Positions 27,801-41,167 of a stretch of DNA of 64,000 nucleotides are shown here, piece after piece; the first letter of the stretch is position 1, and every line of letters begins with the position of its first letter. The position numbers were made by a program, and so were the translations under genes. Below the pieces are notes generated by a model that was given only the letters and a program-made list of their open reading frames with translations, made no database searches and was not told the origin of the DNA. The stretch is from Piezodorus guildinii (taxonomy: Eukaryota > Arthropoda > Insecta > Hemiptera > Pentatomidae). The DNA is taken from positions 118,044,936 through 118,108,935 of the forward strand of contig CM041292.1 in assembly GCA_023052935.1 (NCBI GenBank). The letters are read 5' to 3'.

Positions 27801-30800
27801 CTATCATTTAGTCGCTAAAGTTAGAGAAAAAATAACAAAGTGGGAAGTTAACATACAAAGGGCTGGCAATTAAATGATTATTGTTATTGAGCATTATGCT
27901 TTGTTCTTCATCTTCACTTGCTCTAGATTTCCTCCTAAGAGAAGATCGAGACATTTTCCAAGAGCATCTTCGTTGAAAAATAGATGTTCTGAAAGATTAA
28001 AATCGTTGATGATCTCATGATTATAATTTAAAATATCACTTGTTTTACATGGCATAATTTTATAAACTCTTTTACATAAAAAATGTAAGTATTTTTCCTA
28101 TTAACTACCAAATAAAAGTTTTAAAAAATATATTTTTTTAATTGTTGCTTTCAAAATCATTTTTATACATAAATTATTATAAGAATACATATAGAATAAG
28201 GTAGAACAATAATTACGATTGTGAATTGTCGTTGTTAGAAACACTTGCTCTCCTTCCATTGAACGCAGGCTGTGAAGGATTGAGATTATTAACTGTTAAG
28301 GTAGGAACTTTCAACATACCAGGGATGCTTACTTGAGAAGACTAAAATCAAAAATAAGGCAAAATAACAATTTTTGAATCTTATATTATTATTTTATTAC
28401 AATACACCTATCAATTATAAAATAATAAATATATTTTGCACACATTGTTTAACTGGCAAAGAAAATCCACTGCTGAAAAATGAGCAGGGTAGTTCAGTTT
28501 GAAGTATAACGGTTTTCAGGCTTGGGCTTCACTCTTAAATTGGAACAAATTTAGGAACTGTTGCGTGGGGAAGAACTGGTTACTCTATCAGATCATGCAT
28601 GTATGTTGCAGACACATTGTAGAATAAAGAAAGAGGTTTTACACCAAAACAAAAATAATCTTCAAATGAGAGCTTAAATATTTAAAGTTGACCGAATGAT
28701 TAATGATATCATGGAAACAACATAATATATTTATTATAGTTGGAGATATGATACATTAAAAAACTGAATAATCAAGAAGATATTCATTTTAACTGAAAAA
28801 CTGAAGAAATTAAATAACAGGGATGAGTAAATTTTTATTCAAATAAATTATTAAATAGTAATTAATAAATATTGTACATAGTTTGATATATCACACATTT
28901 CATCAATCAATGTTATTTATTTGATTTGACTTTGCAATGTTCTAGTAAATTGGTACTCTAATTACTCTAGATTTGTTGATAATATATATATATATATATT
29001 TTTTTTGACATTTAAGAGGAGTTTCAGGCTCACTTTGATGGAAGGTCAAAAGTCATGGCTTTCGCATGTCATTAAACTGATGGAGGTCAAAGAACACTTA
29101 AGTTAAGTTCAGAAAAATGTACAGTAAAATTATTTTTGTATTCCCATTCTATTGTTACAATCAATGGGTAGGCCTCCCTATCTGAGACAGAAGCCAATAT
29201 AGAAATGTATAAATAACCGGCAAGCAAAGAAATGGGCATATAGACAAGCAAAGGCTCTCCTAGTGACTGACGAGAAGCCAATGAATACGATCCGTTTCCA
29301 ACTAACATGGAAGTATCTCAATGATCTGGCTGATACTCAATCTTGACCTTGCTTGACATAACTGAGAGATGTGTATAGGAAGCTCCTCAATGCTCATAAA
29401 TGGAATTCTGATTAAAAAAGGCCTTGTTCAGCGTCATATATAGATAACTAAATGATAAATTTGTGTTAGGAGAGTGGGTGATGGCCAGTTTGATCAAAAT
29501 TAAAAAAAAATTGGCCCCTTGATGCTAAAGCTCAGATACAGCAGTAACAAGAGTGAACAGACCTACTGATTGCTACATGTATCCTCAAGAATCCACTGTT
29601 GCTGCCTGATAGGACAATCATGTGTGAGCCACCGCTGATTGATGTTAAGCTACATATTGTAACAGTATGCCCAGCAATCAACAACAAGAACTAAAAAAAC
29701 CTTTTATTTTACCATGTTACAGCTTTAACAAAGGAATTTCACAAGCTCATTTGAGTGAAAGTGACTTCCAATAATCTTTTGGGCTGACTGCAAAGCTCAG
29801 TTTGAAGATGATTAAGAGCATTTATATTAACAAGCCACAAAGAGATTGGAAACACTAATTTCAGAAGAATAAGATGGAGATTGTTAATTGTGGAGAGAGT
29901 TAGTTGTTTTAGTTTAGACAGAAAAAAAAATTAACAAGATGCAGTTAATATACAATAAACTTTGAATCATTAAAGTAGAATTCATAGAAAAATGAAAGGA
30001 AGTAAAGTGATCTGTTTAGAGGAGTATTATTTAATAATTAAAAAATAAATAGGGGAGAAGTTGATACTAGGTGCAGTCATCAAAAACTTGATTAAGTTCT
30101 TAAAAAAAAAAAATCTGTGCCACTACAACCCATGAAGAGTCTTGGGCTCAGTACATATAGAGATTCGTACTGTTTCAAGGCCAACGGCAGTGCAATGAGG
30201 TGATTTGGCCGAGATCACGCACAGCCGCCAGGTTTTTTCCCCATTTTTGGGTACCCACTTTAAAGAGGCTGTGTCTGCCCCAGGAGGGTCTCCATACTCC
30301 AGGATCGCCCCCCGACTGAAATAAGAGAATAAATAATATTCCGCCACAACCGGGATTCGAACCCAGGACCCGGAGCACAGTAGACTAGCGTTCTATCCAC
30401 TAGACCATGCCGCTCCCTAACTTAATTAAGTAGAAAACTTCTGTTCTACATAATTAAGATTTTGATGACTGCACCCGGAATCAAATTCTCCCCAGTTTAT
30501 TCTCACAGTCAACCATTCTCACATCATTAAAAATTAAATAAAATGGATATAATCCCCAGTTAGATAGTTTAAAGTTATGTGAATAACCGATCATTTGGAC
30601 AATTAAATATAAATTTGTATTAATAAGAATTGTACATATTATTTATGATTATGATTTATAATGGGTAAAAATGATGTCCCAATAAAACAATTATTAAATG
30701 TTCACAAATGTATATGATGCATACAGGCAGAACCAATTCGAGAGATAATTAGATACAATGAAAAAATTTAAAACAAGGGATATCTTAATAAAAAAAAATT

Positions 30801-33800
30801 ATTTTAAACATAAGGGCGTTTATAGATTTGGTTTTAATAAATAATTGGACTATTAAATGAAAATAAATGATATTTTTTGAAATGGTTGATAAAATGATTC
30901 TTTAACTTTTTTTTTCAATCTTCACTAATTTTAGCAACAAATATATCTTATATAAAGGATCTTACATCCACATTATATAAAAACATAATTAAGATTTATA
31001 ATCTGGTTTAAAAAATCCTGAAATAAATTTTTATATTTAAATTATATCACTAGTAATTGTTTGGTTGAAAATAGAAACTGAAAGAAGTACTATAAGAATG
31101 TAGACAAACAATGCTGAAACAGTGCATATCAAACTGAATTTACATGCAAAATAATAACAAACATGAGATTCAGCATTGCAGTACTAATGTAAATAGAAGT
31201 GAGAATAGAAGAAGACATAGATAATAGAATATTGACAGCTCAGTTGAAAAATAAATATATGGTCAAGCAAGTTATCAACTAAAAGTTTTGAAATACTTCT
31301 ATGTATGAATGATAGAAATACAATTTATAAAATCACAAATTTATTTAAAATATGAAATTGAGTTGATGATGATAGTTATTTATGATAGCAGAATAATGTG
31401 TTTCATGAATGCTCATTACTGGTTTTTATCCCCATCAGTATTAGCATCAACTAAGCTGCTTTCAATACTCTAAAAAGATAAAATGTATAGATCACATTAT
31501 TTATAAAGATGAAAAATTTTCTAAGAAAATCACAGAAAAATGAAGTAGTTACAAAAGTTTTGAAACAGATAAAAACTATTTCTTCTCACACACAAAAAAA
31601 GTTAAACCTCGTTACATATCTTTCATGCAATGACTAACAAGACAAGTTATAGAAAACATATTAATTTGAAGACACAATCAGTTTCTAGTCTAGAAAATTT
31701 TCTAGGAAATCTCACCACTGAACAATCGATGGAGTCTATAGAGAGTGAGCTTGAATAAAATTGTAATGCATTTGAAAATCGGTTGTTAAAGTCTCTTGAA
31801 CTACCATCTAAGGTTGCGTTGGGTGAATCTTGTGGCGTAGCAGCAGTATGGGTGATGATTGGAGTTTGAGACATCATTTGATTTTCTATAACAATATCTT
31901 CTTACCATAGATGAAGAAATTCAACCACATTATCAAAATATATTTTTAGAATTTTTTTTAGGAATCCTATTTACCTTTTTGAATATTACATTTAGTGTCA
32001 TATTCTGATTTGTTTTGAAGCTGCTTCAACTTCATGCTGTTTTCTTTTTCTCTATGCCCGTTGTCTTTCACTTTTCTTAAAAGTTCCATATCTCTCTCAC
32101 TTTTTGCCTCCTTACAAGACAAAATTTTAAGTACCTTATTTATGTAACAGTTTTATGATAAATGTTTCGCTTAATTTGTCAAGTAATAAACTAAAATAAT
32201 ATACAAACCACCATTTATCAATTTATAAAACTAGGTTTTATCAAAAAGTGAGTAAGATGTCTTATTATTATTTAATTCATGTGATTATTGAAATCATTCA
32301 TAATGGGTGATCTGTTCTTTTTTTTGTTAAAGAAGGTTTTACTTCGTAATAATTAACACAACTTTTTTTGAAAAAAAAATGTATTCAATAATGATCTATT
32401 ATAAAAGTAAAATGGGCTGCATAATTACTTTTTAGAGGTATTATAGGGAGCTTAAATTATTTCAGTTCAATTTAAACTATTAACCAACAGCCATTTTAAC
32501 TATCTTGAGATGTATTAATGATAATATGGGAATCAAATTTGAAAACAATATAGTAAAAAAAATCCTAGCAGATGACCATTATCTTGGTTTAATCCAGCAC
32601 AGCCTTTGGTCTACAAACAGTACTAATCTCCTTAAATAAGACCCATCATGGATTGTAGAGATGCAGATATTTCTTTGATTATTGTTTCAGTTTTATTTAT
32701 TTTTTTATTTATTTATTTTTTATAACTTGAATGATATAGTCCATGTTCAGGGCTTGATCAGTGTGTTTAGACTTATTTTTTTAGATAAATAAATAAATCA
32801 AAGATGTTCTTTAACCTACTAAATTTAGTTCTTATGACTTTGGTTGGGTCCTAAATCGGGCTCTCGTGGCAAATTTAAAAAAGATCAAAACAAAAATTAT
32901 ATAATCTAAGGGAAAAATCTTAGATTTAATAACATTTTTTTTTTTTTTAGGGCGTAATGACCTTGCTGTTGATCGCCTAGGAAAAACAAGTAACTAACAT
33001 TTTTTGTTATCATAGGATGGTTACAAAATATTGAATCATTATTTCTGTTAGTTAAAATAAGAAAGGTTGGATTTAAAAAACATTTTCTAATTAAATTTCT
33101 GTCTAATATTACTTATAGTATTATAATAAGAACTATACTCTAAGTAATGTTTTTTCTGTAATGTGAAACCTGTTTTATAATGGTTAAGTAACAATGAAAC
33201 AGAAGATATTTAAATAAAATTCACTAGTGGATATTGTACAATTAAGAAATGAATGGCAGCATTCCTTGACATTTTTACTACCATAGGAGCAATGTTCATT
33301 CTCTGTAGTATATTTACATTTTTAGATTCTAAAAAAATAACAATACCATATTTTTGGCATTGATAAAAAACGGATAAACATACAAGTTGAATGAATTCAA
33401 TTTACTACTAATGGTGAAAAGAGAAAAAATATTTTGTTATGCAATTTTTGAATATAAAATCAGTAATATAGCATAATATATAATTGGAAAGCCAAAGATT
33501 TTAGAAAAAATATTATCTTATATACAAAATTGTAACAGTTAAGGGATAGTTATGAATAGCCGATAAAACTAACTGATTATTGTAGATAATAATTTAATAG
33601 ACTAGCTGACCCAACAGACGATGTCCTGTCTTAACTATGTCTTAGCGAAACTCGGCCAGCCATTCACACGTGATGCAATAACCAAGGAAAAAGAGGATTC
33701 ATTTTTATATATACAAATAGACAGATTATTAATACATCAGGGAATTTAAAAAAACCTAACGACCAAAGTCACTTTTCTCTTTCATAAAATCCTTCTCCAG

Positions 33801-36800
33801 TTATAAATACAACAAAAAAAGAATTAGTGAAATTGGTCAAGCAGTTCAGGTGTGATGCGATATTATATAATATATATAAATATATACATAGACTATTTAA
33901 TAAAACACATGTTTCTATTGAAACTGAAAGTAATTATTTCTTTAACAATTTATTTATATCTCTAAATTTATTTAAAAGTTCTTAAATTGATTTTAAGAAT
34001 GGAGTTATGTGAACCAGAATTTTAGTATTAAAAATGTCCTGAAAATCCTTAAATTTGATTGGTAAATCAAGTTCATTTTTTACAAATACAATATGTATGG
34101 AAAGCAAAGTCTACATGTCGATGTTGGTAACAGATTAAATCATCATTATCTGAAATTGCGATAAATATAACACCCTCAACCAATCATCTCTGAGTTCAGT
34201 GTAGATTGATGCTGGTAAAGACGTATGTAAGAATTAAATCAGAGGAAGACAGTGCAATAGCTTAAAGAAAGAAAATAAACAAATAACTTTAAAGATACAA
34301 CAAGAATTTTCAGAAGACCAAATAATATTCACACTAATAACACATTCCTGGATTTTATTTGTTCAACAGAAGCATATTTGCAAGAATAGACCTTATAGAC
34401 AGACAAAAATCAAGGGTTTAGAGAAGTAAAAAGGTCTAGAGAAAATTAGCCAAGGAGAAATTTATATATTTTACTACTGTAAAGTTTTTGATATGGTATT
34501 CTTAAAAGTAGTATAAGTGTGCAACAAAAGTATTTTTACACCAGCCAAATGACCAAAAATGAAAGATATCTACCAAAGTGAATTTTTACAGTGTTTATTT
34601 ACATCATCTTTCCAGGTGCAACTCTGAAAAAATCATGGTTAGTTTTTTAGATTTAAGATCTATTTAAAAAAAATAATAATCTTTCATTCTTTCAAACATT
34701 TTACTCATTTAGGGTTTGCCAATTAAGAAATAGTTATGTATTGTGAAGAGAATCAGAGCTGATAAACTGACAAGCTATTCTCATCATAACTCCTAAAACT
34801 TATTTTTATTTTTTGTTTCTGATTTTCTTTACTTGTTTTTTAAAATAACGAATTCTAAAATATGTTCACAATATTTTTTGTTGATTCTATCAATTAATTT
34901 ATTTTAAATAAATTAATTAGGAGTATTTTATCTAAAAAAAAATTGTATGAATACTTACACTTGCTCAAAAAAGTTTCCGTACACCAAGTAAATTTGTTTA
35001 TGGGTGTGTTGGTTTTTTTCTTTATTGTTTTTCTTGCAGAAATATCTTATCCTAATTACAGGCAACGATGTATCAAGGTTTTAATGGTTTGTTATTAATA
35101 TCAAAGGAGAGAGCGTTTTATTTGTAAATCAAAGGTAATAATGTATCAAGGTTTTAATGGTTTGTTATTAGTATCGAAGGAGAGAGCGTTTTATTTGTAA
35201 ATCAAAGGCCAAAAAAGTTTCCATACATCTAGAGCTTAATCCTATTTGTTTTATTATTATTATTATATTTAATTGCTATCTTTCTGGACCTTATCTATAT
35301 TCTTGCCTCCAGATCAGTTTCAACTTTGCTTGAATCTGTGAGAGCCTGATATTTTTGTAAAGTGCGAGTATCACGTGAATTAAGAGAACAAATGGTTCGT
35401 TACCATAACCAGGGCTTACCGCTCTGATAAATTTCCCAAATGTTACATAAATCACATTTATCATACAATATGTTCTCAAACGACAACGAGAATTGAATTC
35501 CTGTGAAGGCAGACCAAGAACTGGCAGGCCAAGGAAATTGGATAGACACCACAGGAGGTGCATTCAGGCAAAAATAAATGAAGAACCTCATACTAGTACC
35601 GTGTAATTGGACAGTGGCCAATAAATTATAATAAATAAATTCATCCTGATACCGTCCAAAATGTGCTAAGGAGGGACGGCTTCAGAGGTCGAACAGCCAG
35701 GAGAAAGTCCTTCATAAGTAAACTTAATAAGAAGAAGCGCCTACAGTTTGAAAAATAGTATGAAAACAAACCGCACAGTTTCAGGGAGAACGTTATCTTC
35801 AAAATTTAACCTTTTTTGACCAGATGGACGATGCAAGGTGTGGAGGAAACCAAAGGAAGCCTTCAAGACAATGAATATGCGTTTTAACGTTTAAACACGG
35901 GGAAGGAAGTTTCACATGGTGTGAGGGTGCATGAGCTCATCCGGTGTAGGGAATTTGTGTTTTATTGATGGGATTAAATGTATATACTAACCAAAATGTT
36001 TATATTAATATTTTAAGGACTATTTAAAAAATTTTGGCTGAAAAGCTCGGACTTGGGTGACGTTTTTTTTTTTCAACAGGACAATGATCATAAGCACACA
36101 GCTCAGAAAGTTAAAGAATGGCTGATCTATAATGTACCTAAACAACTCAAAACACACCCACATTCCCTAGACCTCAATCCTATATAACATCGACCAAGCC
36201 CGAGCTTCCAGCCGAATTTTTTAAATTAGTCTTTGAAATATTAATATATACATTTTGGTTCATAATCCCATAAATTCTCAGAGAATATAATATACCCTGG
36301 AAATAAGATCCAGGGGATTCCCAGGGAATAAGATCCAGGGGATTCCCGGGGAATAATATGCAGAAAGATATCAATTGAATATAATAATAATAATAATAAA
36401 ACAAATAGGATTAAACTCTAGATGTATGGAAACTTTTTTGACCTTCGATTTACAAATAAAATGCTCTCTCCTTTAATATTAATTACGAACCGTTAAAACC
36501 TTGGTACATTATTACCTATGATTAGGATAAGATATTTCTGCAATAAAAATAATAAAGAAAAAAAGCGAGCACACCCATGTATCAAATTTACTTGGTGTAC
36601 AGAAACTTTTTTGAGCAAGTGTAATAGGCCCACTTTATATTCATAAGTTAAAAGTGGTTAGTTTAAAAGTTTAAACTATATAGTTCTATACTGTTAGTTA
36701 AATATATATAAATTAAGATTTCATTAGTATAATTGACATTTATATGCTTTGATGATTTATTTTTAATAGTTTTAAATTATCTATTACAATGTATTTAAAT

Positions 36801-39800
36801 CATATTACCTGAAAGCAGCTGTCTTGTTCTGACAGTGAACATGAACTGTATACATCCTCACTGTAACATTCTGAATATTTTCTCTGAAGTGCTTGTTGCT
36901 GCTTAGCAAGCTCCCTTTGTTCCCTCTCTCTTCTTTCATGTCTCTGAGAACAAGATTACATAAATTTTCAAACTGACATGCAATCTATATCACTACAATA
37001 TCTATAACAGCATAACTAAACTATTATGGTATGGACTTCAGTTTAATGTTGTTTACAACAGAAAGTAAAGTAAATCTGTGTCTAGTGCTACCATAGTCTG
37101 CCATGTCAAAGGTTGTGAGTCTGAGCCTCAGTCCCGATTGGACTTTTTCAAGGTTGTAATTATAAGGGATCACTCCCAGCCTCTCATCTAGGTATGTGAG
37201 GCTAGTCAATCAACTGGTTGCCACTCACAAAACAGGAGTGGGGAGTGATGACTCTACTCTTTAACATATCATAAAGGCATCCTGATAGCATTACCCGCTC
37301 TCATTAAATCCATTCCCAGCTCCCCCAACCTTTTCCTAAACAATACTCCTATCTTGTTTCATTTATCTAAGAACTTAGGTATTACTCTTGATCAAACTCT
37401 CTCATGGAAACTGCACATCTCCCAAATATAAAAATCTCCAAATATCTGAACCATAGCAACCCTAAAGCAATTCCGTCGCCTCCATCACTTCCCACCATTC
37501 AATATTCGTAAACTCCTTGTTTCTTCCCTTGTCTTTTTCCACTTTGACTACGGTTGCGAGGTATACAGCGGACTTTCAGGTGAGCTCAAAGCAAAACTCA
37601 AGCGTATTATGAACTGTGCACTACGCTTTGTATTCGGGATCACCAGAGACATGCACATAATCCAGTATTACGTCGAATTAAGGTGGCTTTATCCTCGTTA
37701 CAGATGCCAGTATTTCCTAGCTTCCTTCCTCTACCAGGTTATAAGAACTCATCATCCCAGCTATATATTCCAATCCCTTCAATTCAAACCATCAATTCAG
37801 TCCATTGTACCAGATCCCGTCTTTCTGACCTCTACCCTCCTCCTCACCGTACTCCTACCTTTGACAAGTTCTTTCTAGCCAAAGCAACCTCTCTTTGGAA
37901 TTCTATCCCTCTTGAGATCCGTCATGTCAGAACTGCTTCCTCCTTCAAATCGCTCCTTTTCAATCACCTCCTTACCCAGTCAAACAGACAATTACCTCAA
38001 ACTGCAGATGCTATAAATGCTATGTGTGTCTTTATATTACTTAAATTATCACTGATGAATTATCTATTTCTGTTTTGTTTTTTCATTCTGAAAATCTGAC
38101 TTGTAAAGATGTACATATATTACGACCTTAATTTTTTTTTTTAATTTTAGTAATTTGTTATTCTAAGCCATGACCACATTGTTCCGGTCATCAATGTGTA
38201 TTTTTGTTTTATTCTTAAAGGACTTTAGTCCCAGGATAATAAAGAAGTTTTTTCATTTCATCATATAGTATTGTGATGTAGAATCCTACCAAACAACATC
38301 GCACATCTGAGAGCCTACAGAGTTTGGCAAACCATCAGAAAAAAAAAAAAGGAAAGGCAAATTAAAAAAAAAATCCATCAAACTGAACCATACACTATTA
38401 TAGAAGTATACCAGTTTAATAAAAAAATATTATTTTAATTACAGTTTAAAATTAAATTGCTACTAATTAAAAGGAAGTTTTATACTTAAAATGTATTTGT
38501 CACGTATTGAGGTTGTGATTATATTAAAATGCGATTAAGAAGCAGTAAACTAACTGAATCTTAAATCTAATAAACTAGTCATGATAATAAATTATGACTT
38601 CTACATACAATATCATTATCTGGTTTTTGTCAGTGGTTTCAATTTTTTCATAAGCGTTTCACCAGACATGCTAGTTTCTAAGAAGAATCTTATTTATAAT
38701 CCTAAAGAAACTAGCAGCATGTCGGGTGAACAATTGAAAACACAGGAAAAACCAGAAAGTGACTATGAAGATAACAATAATTAGGATAAGTTATCCATTA
38801 TATTAAGAGTAAGTATTTACCTCTGATGAGAAACCTTCAACCAAAATGGCTACAAGAAGGTTGAAGAGAACATAATTGCCAAATGTCATCAGGGCTACAA
38901 AGTATAAGGCAGCCCAATGGCTTGTTTTCTCCATCCCGTTAAAGAGGACAACGTTCCAATCTTCTTGAGTTAGAATCTAAATAAAATACAATTTTAATAT
39001 TTTTAAATGATTCTGTATGAAATTTATTTTCTAATGACTAGCATTTTGGCAAATGTGTATGTTGAGAATATCAGTCAACAGCTCTAATTTAATTTAAATT
39101 TACAGTTTTAAAATAGTTAAAACAGATTATTTAATGATTTAATAATACCTATGCTATAGGCATGTGTAGATCATGATTTCAATTTTGTAGTTTTTATTTA
39201 ATTTCCACAAAACTTATGTTATTCCAAAAGGATTACTTATAAACAATAGGATATCAATGGAGTATCAACCTGTTATATAAGCATAGTTAACAAGTGGACA
39301 TGTACATTTGCATACATGACTATTTATGTATTTTTCGTATAAATAAGAACAAAAAAATTATAGATTGTAGTAAAAATATATTGTTTTTTTATTTTGGTGA
39401 GTGGAAACTTCTTTTGTTCCCCCCTACCTCACCTTTGAAGGCTATACGGGGTTTTCTCGGGCCAGGGAGTGAGGATCTGGGATAAATGCTGAGATAAAAG
39501 CCCCCAGTCCTTAGAACGAGCATTCAAAGGAACACACACTAACTCACTCAGCCACCCAGTAGTGGTAAGTGGACTCTAGACATAACATTTTATCAATTGG
39601 CACTGTAAAAATTAAACAAGAACTGCATAACCTCACACCATTTGTTTAGGATCTTAGTAACATACAGTCAGTTTCAGATTCCTAGCACAATTAAAAGATT
39701 AATGTATATTTAAACAATTTTAGGAAATTAAACCATAGGATTGATCAAAATATAAATTACAAAATAGAAATAAAAATATACACAGGACTGTAATAAATTG

Positions 39801-41112
39801 TATAATAAAAAAAATTTGCCTCTCCGTAATTCAATTTTACTATACCCAGATTTCTCAAACAGCCTACAGCTTTTCTTTATAAGCTAATAAATTTCAATTA
39901 AAAAGAGACACATTTTATTTATTAATTAAACTTTAATTATTAAAAACCATATCAATTGAGGTAGAAAATTCATTGGAATTCATAAATAATAAGTAAAAGC
40001 TATTTTTCTAAATATTCACAACTTAACACAGCCATAATCAAACAATAATTTGGTAAATATAGTATAAAAATTTTAATGCATGACTAATGATTAAAAAAAA
40101 GTTTTAAAAATATTTTTCTATAAAGAAAATCAGTAATTATTCAGATTTATTTATAAAACTGTGATATTTTTTCTCAATTATTTACAATAAGTTATTAATA
40201 ATATGTGCTTTCCTACGATCTATTTAGAATAAAGAATAAGATGAAAACAGTTAAAAAATAAACTACAGGGAAAGCTAAAAATATTAAGTGATTACACAGC
40301 TACATCTAGAGACAGAATTATTATATTTTAACGATTAGTGCTAAAAAAGTAAAATTTAATGTTAATTAAATTTAAAAATATATATATGTACAGTTTTACC
40401 TGTATGCTGGATGTAACAATATCCACCAGTTCAAGTGTTATAAATTCTGAATCTACTCTTTCCTAGTTTTCTAAATGTACTAATAAAAATATTTAGTTCA
40501 TAAATTTATCATGTATTAGATGTGTAAGGAGAACCCTATTCTCAATAATTTGCAAAAGTGCCAATTATTTCAAATTCATCATTGCACACAGTAACTTAAA
40601 GAATTTCTAAAATGGATCTCTGAGAAAATTGATTAGTTATTTGAGAAGTAGTGTACAAATACAACATAATTTTGTAATACATAAATTATAAGCTTAACTA
40701 TGAAAGGATAGGATAAATGTCTTCTCTCAGGAAAATTTATGTATGTGATTATCTAAATTGTTCAGGCAACCTCCTAATATATTTCTGTAGTTAGGACTCA
40801 AAACAATTAATCATTGAAAACGATAAGATGCAGGAAAGGTTAACTAACATCCTGCTTTTATAGCTGAAAAACATTATTGTTTTGCCTCCAAGGATAATTA
40901 TTACCATAAAATATAATATGCTTTTGAGTCCTAAAAACATGAGACACTTTGAATTTCAGTAATTAAATTTAGATAATGAAATATTTTAGAGTTTTAAGAG
41001 TTCAAACATGAAAATTAGTGATAAAAATCCAAATATTGCAAACAAACTTAATCCTTTCCGCCTTGAGTTCACCAAACTACAGTATATTTACCTGTTAGCT
41101 ATTAGTTGCTTT

Positions 41113-41167
<55 letters not shown>

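Larger units (their letters stand above)
34958..36621 (+). mobile_element. Tc1-like DNA transposon with long terminal inverted repeats
   Basis: Both ends carry CACTTGCTCAAAAAAGTTTC (inverted at the right end), flanked by TA at 34956-34957 and 36622-36623, the Tc1/mariner target. The inverted repeats are long: about 250 bases on the right (36370-36621) and about 325 on the left (34958-35280), where a 73-bp tandem duplication makes the difference. The interior is a dead transposase. The element sits in the channel intron between exons 10 and 9. Confidence 0.92.

Noticed and set aside
30340..30417. Functional tRNA gene on the minus strand
   Set aside because: The A and B boxes are present, but the sequence continues into a SINE body shared with 62 kb, and a complete cloverleaf acceptor pairing is not evident.
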